64,000 nucleotides of DNA from Sycobia sp. Sy_11 (Eukaryota; Arthropoda; Insecta; Hymenoptera; Epichrysomallidae): NCBI GenBank assembly GCA_018907035.1, contig JACCIC010000004.1, forward strand, positions 1,970,501 through 2,034,500, given 5' to 3'. The position numbers were made by a program, and so were the translations under genes. The stretch's first letter is position 1. Every line of letters begins with the position of its first letter. Under the pieces are notes generated by a model, which was not told where the DNA came from, did no database searches, and saw nothing but the letters and a program-made list of their open reading frames with translations. Positions 53,660 to 64,000 of the stretch are shown here, piece after piece.

Positions 53660-54126
53660 GAATTACATGGCTCGGAATAATTCGCACGTGTGTGTGTATG
53701 CAAGTTTTCTGTACTGATTCATTATTCTTGCTTTATTCTTGACCATTGTTATACTTATCTGAAAAAACTTAAATATATGTATGTATATATATCCTTGAAT
53801 ATATAAACTATATAATCTGACGCGTAAGCATATTTCATTTCAAAACGAATGCATCTCGTCTCGCATACGTTTCAAACTGCGCAATGACAATGATATATAT
53901 ATACTTGTGTGAATATCTAAAAATTGAATCAGCTGAAATCGTTGTGCATAATGGTATTCATCAAGAAATGACAGAATTCCAGTGAAAACTCGAATCCGTA
54001 AAAAAGACGATCGCAAGAACAGCCTAGTTCATAGAAGATTTTCACATATACATGGACATGCATTTAGTAGAAAATTACATTATTTATATTATATTAGAAA
54101 ATTATATATAATGAATAAAGTTCTTA

Positions 54127-54167
54127 TGTATTATATACTTCCACACAAAGTGGAAGTATATAATACA
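54127..54167. other. Perfect 18-bp hairpin
   Basis: The arm TGTATTATATACTTCCAC (54127-54144) is followed by the loop ACAAA and its exact reverse complement (54150-54167). Unlike the AT-only hairpin at 32605, it has mixed-sequence stem bases at the loop end. Confidence 0.95.
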
Positions 54168-57100
54168 ATAATACGATAATCCAACTCAATGATTTTGAAC
54201 AAAATTTATGCATTTTACTACTTACACTTTTCAGTCAGAATCCCTTCGTTCAAAATCCTTGAATTAGAATCTTTTTTTATAAAAAATTAATCGTCTTGGC
54301 GCCAAAACTTATTTCACTAACAGAATTTGTTATAAAGTATTAAGATGCTAATGGCCTATGTCATGAAATTTTATTAAGATACATAATATGAGTGAATTTG
54401 AAGAAAATTTATACTAAACATGAACAGAAAAAGAAAAAGATCTTTTACACTATAAGTCACATTCTGACTTCCTCAGTAAAATGATAAAAATCTGATGATG
54501 GAATTTATAGAAGTTAATACAAGAACCACTTCGAAAAAACTGTGCGAAGGAATTAATAAAAATATAGTTCTTTTTTTTCAATAGTAGTTCTATACCTATA
54601 CCGCAGGGCCATGCATTTTCTGAAGAACCAAGACGAGAAAAGAATCCACAACTATTTGACACATAAGTAAGAAGCGATACTTTGGAATTACAGTTCCCAA
54701 GACAGATCGGTTTAACGCTCATCAATATTCAAGAAACAAGTACGCTAACGAGTACACCACGTCCTTTCTGAGAATGCCGATGCTCGCGTATTTTGTCGAA
54801 AATGTATTCATGAACAATTACAACCCAATCTAAGTCAACTTTATGTATATACGATAAGTGTCCATAGGTGGACGATAAAGAATTTTGTTATCCAATAAAT
54901 TTCCTATTTATAAAAACTCCTAAATCTCATTTTCCAACGTTTTTTGCTTTGACAGAATTTTTGAATCCGTACGCCTGCAGCATATTGCGTGCTTGCTAAT
55001 TTTTCAAGGTATATATGCGTATATATTTGGAAGAATTTAACAATGTAAAAAGGCAACATACTTTCAAGCATAACAAAACGTCTGCGTCTCTCATGATATT
55101 TTTTTATAAAGTGAAAAATGTTTTATTTAACTTTAAAAGCTACAATATAATTCAACAACGTATAATAAATAATAAATTCATACTGAAATAAATAATCGAG
55201 GTCTCTAAAAATTTGTTCTCATAGCAAACGCGTATACATAAATATATATTTTTTCCAATTGCGGATAGTTTTTTTATTAACCAACAATTGGTCTTCACAA
55301 TAGAATGCAGAATAGCTTGCTTAATAAGGATTATAATACTGATGGAAAACGTGGGATGAACGATGAAAATAAAGTATTGGTTAGAAGAATTTGAAGAAAA
55401 AATCTTTCTCTTTACAGCCATCTGAAAAATCATTTTAATAATTACATTGTGTATAAGTCTTTTTGTTATGAAATTGGCACTCTTTAATCTTCTAATAATA
55501 TATATTTATCGCGCCTGATCCTAGCTCCTTAGAATAAAATATTAAGAGACTTTCAATTTACTTTACCTAAGAAAATACATTTTTTAAGAGAATAACGATA
55601 ACATCCATTGAATATTAAACATATTTATACACGCACGTATAGAATTCAATTAATTGACACATGTTAAAAAAATTAAAAATTCCATAAATTCAGATAATAA
55701 ATAAATAAATTATTAAATGAATTTAAAAGGCTATAGTCAAGTTTCAAACTTATAGGCTAGAGATAAAACTTACTCTTCCAATTATCGATCCTTCACAACT
55801 TTTAACTCGACTTTTCACATAACTTATCGCATAGACGAATATGCGTCAAAATTTCGTATTTTTTTTACTTTTAAAATGTCTTATAATAAGTTTAATGTTT
55901 AATAATTTTAATTGATTAGTGACATGAAAATATTATTTACTAAAATTCTTCGATTGTTATAATACTTTACAATAAATTAACATTAAGTAATAATAATATT
56001 AAAATAATCAGAATATTTCACGTGTGTCATGAATATATATAAATTCAAATGTTGATAAAATACGATTTCATTTCTTCGCGCAAATTTAGCTACACCGCCA
56101 ACCGGTAGTGATAAGAAAAATATATCATCCGTCGTAACAAATATCTTTAAGATTTCAATATAAATTTTGTTTAAGGTTGTTACGTACTTTATCCGAATAC
56201 ATAATAAACATCGTGCTTATCGCAGGTTAGTATATAATCATATCTCGTGCTCACTTTTATCTTTAAATGAATCTTTACAATTATTTTTTATTAATAATGA
56301 AGTTTTTAAACATTTACTGTATTGTACTAAATTGAATTCGATTGAATTGTATCATTTAAGAATTATGTGCTGAAAAAAATGTCATATTATTTCTAGAAAA
56401 TTTCATTTCTTCAAAATTATATTAATATTCTAAAATAAAAGTCAAAAAATCAATGAACGAAGAGAAGAAATAACAACTAGCTGTTTATTATTTTTTCCAG
56501 CTTGGAAAAAATAATATTTGTAATTTCTGAAAAAAGATAATCATACGTGTAGGAAAACGTCTGATTTAAATAAAATAATTTATTCAATCAAGAATATAAT
56601 CTTTTAGCATTAGAAAATAATTAGTAATTTTTTCGCAATTGATAAGCTACTTTTAGTATAATTTATATTTCAGTTAAGAAAATATATTTGGTTATTTAAG
56701 CAGCAAGTTAGCAATTGAATACAATTTTTTCTTTTACATCAAGTAATATTTTAAAGAATATAATAATGTTTTTTAGTGTATTAATATTTCTACGCACTAA
56801 TCATGATTTATTACTCTTAATAAAAATTAATATATTTTTAATTAATTTTTAATGTTTTATGAATTTTACTTTATACATGCTTGGAGTTCTATTTAAATAA
56901 AAATATTGCAAGAAATTATAGAATATTGAGAGATTTTTATAGTAGTTTTCATTTATGTTACTTAAGCGAACATTGATTTTTTTACTATGTAAGTATATAG
57001 TCTTTATGTATATTTATAGAGCCTTTTGCTTAATTTCTTAATTAACTACAATACATTTACATACGATTCCGCAGAATGCCTATTAATTAAAAATATAAAA

Positions 57101-57753
57101 TAATTATTTTTACAGGTAAGTAGATAGGTAGGTAAAAAATGTTAAATATAGAATATATTTGCACTATATCTACTAAAATTCATGAAAATTTATATTAATT
57201 ATAGGTTTTAAATTTATAATAATAGGTGTCTAGAGATATATGTAATATTGGTATCTTACCTAACATATTAGTACTATATTTTGCACGGCGACCATAATCA
57301 CATAAAGAAATAGAGTTCTGATAAATATAATAAAATTCTAATTATAATTTAACTTTTCTTATTGTCACTATTTTTCAGTTGATTTTTAGGAAGCACTGTC
57401 ATTATTTTACTAAGAAATTTAAAGAGATACGAGTTTCTATTCTTTTTAGAAAACATAATGTGTTTTACTATATTTCTGTCTTATGAATGAATTAGAGATA
57501 CAAGCGTACCAAAAGCAAGTTCTACTCCACGGGCATAAATTTGTTAAACTATATAGAGAAACGCGCCGTACGCGAGTAAATAAGGTATGAACCCAGAGGA
57601 GTGCAACATTTCGCAGTGTCTACTTTAAAATGGCATCGGCATTAGCATCTGGCGACAAGCTGCTTCATGCAAGAACGTGAAAAACGATACCTAGGAGTGA
57701 ATATCAGAATGAGTGTGAAAATAAAATAAAGGGAATCCGCAAAGAGGGAGGAT
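54168..57753. other. AT-rich DNA, no gene seen
   Basis: About 3.6 kb of unique AT-rich DNA. Open frames here (for example 54450-54725, 55152-55433 and 56167-56373) have AT-driven composition and no recognisable domain. Confidence 0.4.

Positions 57754-57832
<79 letters not shown>
57754..57832. repeat. (GA)n microsatellite
   Basis: A nearly pure GA tract of about 79 bp. Confidence 0.97.
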
Positions 57833-57835
<3 letters not shown>

Positions 57836-59889
57836 TCTGTGTGCATGTAAGAGGAAGTGAATATATGGCTGGGTTGGAAAGAGTCTTTGAAGAGGAATAG
57901 GAAATTAAATATGATGATTTTATGGTAACAATTATTAAAAAGTATCATATAGACATATCATAATGGAATATTCAACAACTAAATAGAATTTATTCTATAG
58001 ATGTTTAAATAGAATTTATACGAAATATATTATATAATACATTATACAGTGTGAAAATTCAACTGAAGGTAAAGAAGGGATCGGCATTAGCAATGGATTT
58101 TCAGAACACATTAGAACGCATATCGTCATTTTAAATCATTCAAGGATACATTGTATTGAGAGTGGATTATCTAATCTGAAAATCTAAATTTTCACAAATT
58201 CTAATTTCTTGTGTAATAGAAAATAACAGTCCTTTAAATGCGATCATATACATCAACAGATCCATAATCTTTGGTTGATTCTAATATCCTTATATTATAT
58301 TTTATTTAATAGGTTTGATGTAATAATTGTATTTTCTGAATATTGCATCGATCGTTTGCACATACTTTTTAAAGCTTAAGAGAATTAAAGGACGTGTTTA
58401 AATTAAAATTATATAATCATTCAATCCAAAGTTAGATCGATCGTTATCATCAGCTTCGTTATTCCATGCATCGTCAGAAAGCCAGAATAACAATATAAAC
58501 ACCGACCTAACAAATAACGCGTAAATCCTCGAAAAAATTCCAATCCCAATTATATATCAGGAATAAATGCGCACGCGATTATTATGTAAAAATAATCAAG
58601 AAAAGCAAAGAAAGGATAGCGCCACGCGCGTTCTTGACCCGCTCATTGTGTATTCTGTATTCTTTCATCTTGCGGATTTTTTCCCCAATCCACGGCACAG
58701 TTGTTTAGCTCCATTTCAAAATGGAACCGCATATGCAACTTTCACAAATCGCGTGGCCGTGTATTATTTGATTCGTATATAGATAAATGAAAGGGCCCCG
58801 CAACGCGTAAAGAATGGTTGTTTCTTCCAATAAAGGACATAATTTTTTACAAGGTTGTTAAAACATATAGGAATAAAAATAATAAAAAAGACTTATTTTT
58901 CGTGAAACGCTAAATGCTATATCGATACTTCCAGTCATTGGATTATTGAGTACATTTTTAGAGGCTTAAAGTCCCAAAATGTGTCCACTTTTCGATTTCC
59001 ATCGAAAACATTGGAAAATAATAATAGGTTCTCGCAGTTCGACACGTTAATGGCATTTCAATCATGTCTCGCAGTGGTAAAATGTTTATTTTGCTCTAAG
59101 GAAATTTTGGGTTTGAAATTCTGTCGAATATTTTACTGTGAAAATAGAGAATAATTATGGAAAATATATAGAATTTACAAAATCTTTGTTCAAGCTAACA
59201 GCTTTCAAAAATTATTATATTTCAAGACTATGTGTTACGAGCACACGATAATTTAATCAAAGAGAGTTATGTTATAAGTAATATTTTAAGAAATAAGACA
59301 TTTATTTAGTTTATAATTTTATATGTAAATATAAGTTAAAAGAAATATAATATGGCTTAGGTTCTATTTTAGATTTAAGAAATGTAGATATAAATAAAGG
59401 GTGTATTATAAGTTTCTTATAGCTAGTTTTAGTATTCTATAGAATTACTTTAGTATAGTTTGCAAAAATATATAGCTTAATCTCCATAGAAATTTCGTTA
59501 AAGAACGCGACTCAATGAAATATATTCGTATTTATTATTATATAAAAGTTTGAATGATTGTACATTTTCCTTTTAATAATAATAGTAGATTTATACATTC
59601 GGCATAATCTTAAGTTAAATAACTGAGAAGTTTGATATTATCGGTTCAGGTGTCTAAAAAAAAAATATAATGTGATCTCGCAAGATGACTAATCTCGGAC
59701 AAAGCGGCTCCGCGGGCGACAATAATGTGGCTGGGAATTATAGCTATTCGTTTCTTTTAAATAATATTAAAATTAACTTCAGTTCGATCTTTTATTAAAA
59801 GAGAATGAAAGTTGAATAGAGTTGCAATAAATGATCGCGAGCGAACTCTTGTTATAGGCCAAATTATTTGTACAACTAAGGTGTATAAT
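57833..59889. other. AT-rich DNA, no gene seen
   Basis: Unique sequence with a modestly GC-richer patch near 58600-58800. No gene, RNA or repeat end recognised. Confidence 0.4.
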
Positions 59890-60155
59890 TGATCCGTGCC
59901 GTGACGGGAAAACTAAAGAATTTTTCTTAAAATAGCTTTTATACGATATCACAAATAAGGTGTCCGAATACTTGCTACGGAAAAATTCTTGTTGTTTTCG
60001 AAAGAGTTTAAAAGTTTATGCTTTCTAAAAGCAATGATCCGTGCTGTGACGGGAACTTCCCAATATTTTCTTTAAAAGAGCTATTTTGCGGACTTATAAT
60101 CAGATAGGTCGCATTCTAGCTTTTATAAAATATTGAGAAGTTCAAAATCAGGTAA
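59890..60155. repeat. Diverged local direct duplication
   Basis: The 21-bp sequence TGATCCGTGCCGTGACGGGA(A) at 59890-59910 recurs with one change at 60035-60055. The following 80-100 bp also align loosely (TTTTCTTAAAATAGCTTTTA against TTTTCTTTAAAAGAGCTATT). The unit is about 145 bp. Confidence 0.7.
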
Positions 60156-60164
60156 CGTGTTCAG

Positions 60165-60330
60165 CATGCCACCTCGGACTTTTCGACCGCCAGGCTGCGC
60201 AAGAGTTTGGGCTGCGATCGGCGAGTGAGGCTTATCGTCCGAAATTTGACCCCGAGTCGAGGGGAATGTAGTTTATAAAAGACGCTGTATGAGAACGCGC
60301 TGAATTATTGTTCTCTGGTCTCTGCTCAGG
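60165..60330 (+). promoter_or_regulatory. Candidate TATA-box promoter
   Basis: A GC-richer patch ends in TATAAAAG at 60274-60281. A possible splice donor (CTGCTCAG followed by GTCAAA) lies 48 bp beyond it, as if a short first exon were present. No downstream coding exon was recognised, so the call is tentative. Confidence 0.25.
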
Positions 60331-60505
60331 TCAAAACTTGTTACTAAAAATTTATTCAAGCTACTAGTTTTGATTTTATTTAAATAAATTCAAAGTCCCA
60401 GCTCCATTGTTTGTTATAAATATATTTAAAATGATGTCAAAATTAAATGCATTGAAATGTTGCGAGCGGTTTATATAATTACACCTAATTATTATTCATT
60501 TGTTC

Positions 60506-60574
60506 ACCGCTATGGAGACATTTCACTTATAAATAACAAAAAGAAAAAGATCGTAAAAACATCTCCATAGCAAC
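60506..60574. promoter_or_regulatory. Two X-box-like motifs in inverted orientation
   Basis: ACCGCTATGGAGAC at 60506-60519 fits the RFX X-box consensus RYYNYY-N2-RRNRAC exactly. GTTGCTATGGAGAT (minus strand, 60574-60561) fits at all but the last base. The pair is also a 10-bp inverted repeat (GCTATGGAGA) with a spacer of about 40 bp. Confidence 0.35.
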
Positions 60575-63408
60575 CAAAGCGAATAAAACTGCTTGAAAAC
60601 GCTTGAGCGGCATTCTTTCGCATTAGCCTCCGAAATATCAACGTGTTCATATTTGTAATTCATTATTTGTATTCATTTTTTAAACAATTATAAAATTTAT
60701 TATTTATTGTGAAATAATTTATTTAAAATCCCAATAAAATATTAGTTTATCACAGAATACTATGTTTATATAAATTAATCAATAATTAGTTCATATAATA
60801 TATGCGTAAGGTAACAAAGTGTTTAAATTATTTTATTGTTATTACTGACACTCTGTTGACAAATGTTTTTTATTATATAAAGTTTAATTTTGGATGTTCA
60901 AAAGCACGAACTTAATTATCCAGTCATATGATCTCGAAACAGTAGTGTATTGATACTAAAATTTGAAATGATATAATGCTATAGATAATTTTGGAAATCA
61001 TTGAATTGTCCATTCCGTCGATGTATGACATTTTCTAATGCTGATGCAAAAAATCCGTGTTTAATCCGATTTACAAAACCTATAAGTTATTCTTAAATCA
61101 TAAGAAATAAAAAATTTTTAAAAAAATAAATAAAAAAAATAAAAATAAATCAATAAAAAAATAAAAAAAGAAAATTAACGAAATAACTACATGAATAGTA
61201 ACTAATTGTTCAAAGTATTCAATATTTATATTTTCATTTTCAATAGTGTTTTTGTTACTAAATACAAATCTGTGCTGTGAATGACAAATTTGTGTTTAGC
61301 AAGTCAAAAGCGTTACATGTACATTATATCTGATTGAGCATAAAAAGTACTTAATTTTCTTGCACTGCCGAGTCTTTCCTCCACTTCACCAACAGCTGAA
61401 CTTAAAGAAATATTTCATACGTGTAAAGAAATATGTAGAAAAAAATTGATCTGATAATGGAACTTTTCATGTTGCTAGAAAGAACAAAAAATTGCAAAAA
61501 TCAAAAATGACCCGTCCATTGGATGAAACCTTTTGTACACACGCACACAGGCACGCACACACGTGCGAGTATTCATGGATTCACATGAGCGTAATGTTCG
61601 ACGTTGATTGTGTTAGAAATACAAAAATTTATATATCAAAACGGCATATAGTTAAAGCACTTGCGAAGAGGAGGTCGTGATAACAAGTTCGCAATGGTTG
61701 AGCAAAATAATGTATACATATATTCAAGCTTCTTTAAGATACACATCCAAAGATAGACGAGAAAACGTGGGGAACGCCGAGAGGAGAGATTCGTGCCGTG
61801 AGCAGATTTCCATTTATATACGTTGTTTTTACAATTTATGGATATAATATTGATAAAACCCTGTTGTGTAGCAGCAGAGTTTTGTGTAAAACAGCATGTA
61901 TGATGCTACATACTCTTTATCAAAGAAGCACTTTCAAATATTTAAAGAAAAAAAAAACATAAAATATAGGAATCTTTTCTTAATTATTTATAAGTATTAA
62001 AAAAAAGTAAAAAACTTATAAAGTATATTTATGTAAAACATTCATAATTTTAATTAATATAAGAACCTGGATCTGACTGTTAGATATGGGTGACGAATTG
62101 GGGTCATTTCGACCGAGACGGCTACTACCAATCAACTCCAAAATTAGCTCTGTGAAGTTTTAGGACCTAACGCTGACCCATTTTGAAGATACGGTAGATA
62201 CTTTCTTACTTACAATAGTAATTCCGAATCTTTTTAAATAAAGTTATGTATATTACACGGCGAGTTAGCTTCAAAGGGCCACTAGATGTGGATTTGGATT
62301 CCTCATCCAAATTATTAATTCAATATGATATGTTATTTGAATCGACAGTTGACACATTATAATTGTAACTTCATATACTTACAGGTGTATTTTTACTTGA
62401 CAGGTACCTTTTTTTCTACATCTATTTGATATTATCTATTTGATATTAGAGATGTTTTATAACAATCATTTTATGCTTTTAAATTCCTTGAATAAGTGAT
62501 TTTTTCCTAAGACATTTTATTTAGAATTCTTCATTCTTTAGTAAGAAATATATTTTTACTTGATCATTATGTTAATTGTATTGTTATGTGTGTGATAAAT
62601 AAATAATATATTTATTTTACATAGGTGCAGGAATATGGAATTCTCAAATATAAGTGAACATGAATTTTCAATAAGTAAGTATTTACTTGTTTGGTTTTAG
62701 AGAATAATATCGCCGTATCGTCAGACTAGAAGGAGATAAAATGTGGAAAATGGAAATTGAAGACTTTGATTCGGACCTTCTATGAATATTTACTAAAACT
62801 CAGCGATATCAGCGGTACCAGTGGCATAGTATATTACGTTATAGGTATGACGTGGTATAACTCGGGCACGCATATCTATGCCATGTCACATATATATAGT
62901 CATGCATATGTTACATTGGGTCACGCGGCAAACTGTATATAACGAACCGGGCCGCATTCGATATGGACCATCAAGGGTGTGATGAGGGGGTGGGGGAGGC
63001 TCATTTGAATAGACGCACCGATGCAGCATAACCGATACTGCAGCCGGCTGGCAGCTCGATCGCGTGATCCATCTGCTAAAAATAATAGCACGATCGACCG
63101 CTCCCGCGGCATTAATATACCTACGTCTTATTACATTCTTCGCTCTCGCCGCGCGTGGCTCTATTCCCATTACATATGATTATATATATATATACACTGC
63201 TTCCGCTACAGGAACCATCGCTCATACTGCAGTGCTTATTCACGTTCGGAAGCTCCGATAACTTTTCACGATACTTGCTCGCCACGCATTAGAAAATACA
63301 GATTAACAGATATTCTAGATTAATTTATATAGCATGCAAAGATCCGCTTGGGAACTGTGCACGCGAGCTTTGATATATTATATCGTTGTAGCTCCGATCG
63401 TGTGAATA
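60575..63408. other. AT-rich DNA with a GC-richer island at 62800-63300, no gene called
   Basis: Mostly AT-rich. A low-complexity AAATAA stretch lies near 61110-61175. The island at 62800-63300 has short open frames on both strands without start, splice or domain support. Confidence 0.4.
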
Positions 63409-63429
63409 ATATATATATATATATATATA
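63409..63429. repeat. Short (TA)n microsatellite
   Basis: A 21-bp TA tract. Confidence 0.9.
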
Positions 63430-64000
63430 CATAGAACAGAACACAAGAGAAGCAACGTGTAATTAACAGAGATTAATCTTTGAAATAGTGACAGAGCATT
63501 TGAATGAGAGTTTGGATTTCGTTTGCTAGATATGGACGGGCATGAAATAAAATGATAATTTTTAAAAACTTCATATTGCTTCTATAACAAATTATATAAC
63601 TACAACGAACCGATTCGTTATTTTAAAAATAAAGATATGATAAATTTAACTATTTTAAACAGATTGAAAACTCTATACGTATATTAAAAATTTTCAAGAA
63701 ATTGAATATTAATGGAACATAATTTCGTATGAGGAAAAAGATTTGATATGGCAGCGATCTAAATACAATAAAAAATGTTAAAGATATTCAACGGTTTTAA
63801 AATTAAAATTCAATAGTTTTAAAAGACTTACTAATGAGCTTATTAATCTATACGCTTTTATATTGTTTTTTAAAAAAAGACTTATTAAAACTTATTAAGA
63901 CCTTTTGAAGAGGATCAAAGAAAATGGAATATGTTAATTATAATTTTCAAAATATAGATGAACTACAGATTTACTTTCAAGCAATTAAGATAAAACTATA
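63430..64000. other. AT-rich DNA, no gene seen
   Basis: Plain AT-rich sequence to the end of the window. Confidence 0.4.

Noticed and set aside
57391..57412. CACTGTCATTATTTTACTAAG as another foldback-repeat fragment
   Set aside because: Only about 18 bp resemble the arm, too little in AT-rich DNA.
59640..60480. Solo LTR covering the TATA box and the duplicated element
   Set aside because: No TG/CA ends with a matching target duplication could be found around it.

Overview
The window is AT-rich eukaryotic nuclear DNA, almost certainly from an insect. Genes have spliced exons with GT/AG borders. Mariner and BEL/Pao relics are present, and there is a very large load of (TA)n, (GA)n and (CA)n microsatellites. 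A hymenopteran is a reasonable guess, but that is inference and nothing in the window proves it. No bacterial operon, CRISPR array, rRNA or convincing tRNA was seen.

Layout. 1-8.3 kb is gene-poor and holds three independent mariner relics: a 766-bp element with both terminal inverted repeats and a TA duplication (946-1711), a 396-bp internally deleted element (5464-5859), and an old, heavily mutated transposase copy (about 7340-8208). At 9.35-10.36 kb there are traces of a plus-strand gene: a possible internal exon (9355-9483) and a convincing GC-rich terminal coding exon (10183-10364) ending in a hydrophobic segment and a short tail. The rest of that gene probably lies upstream of the window. 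From 10.4 to 30 kb I see no recognisable gene, only unique AT-rich DNA broken by many dinucleotide tracts.

30.24-33.70 kb (minus strand) is a complete 10-exon gene for an RCC1-repeat plus BTB protein of 533 residues, matching the RCBTB1/RCBTB2 family in length and domain order. 35.55-39.39 kb is a BEL/Pao LTR retrotransposon with 5-bp target duplications. Its 5' LTR is cut to 52 bp and fused directly to reverse transcriptase, so gag and protease are gone. Two copies of a foldback-type repeat flank it (34.46-34.85 and about 40.0-40.27 kb). 45.83-51.53 kb (minus strand) is a 3-exon gene for a 354-residue single-pass membrane protein with leucine-rich repeats.

51.5-64 kb has no recognisable coding gene. 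It contains (GA)n tracts, GC-richer islands near 53.0-53.4, 59.7-60.6 and 62.8-63.3 kb that may be promoters or enhancers, a perfect 18-bp hairpin, a diverged local duplication, and a pair of X-box-like motifs.

The genes show no functional linkage. The two GC-rich coding units (the 10.2-kb exon and the LRR gene) contrast sharply with the AT-rich RCBTB gene. I did not find a convincing undescribed biological system. The most useful results are the unlisted 10.2-kb exon, the spliced gene models, and the structures of the mobile elements.
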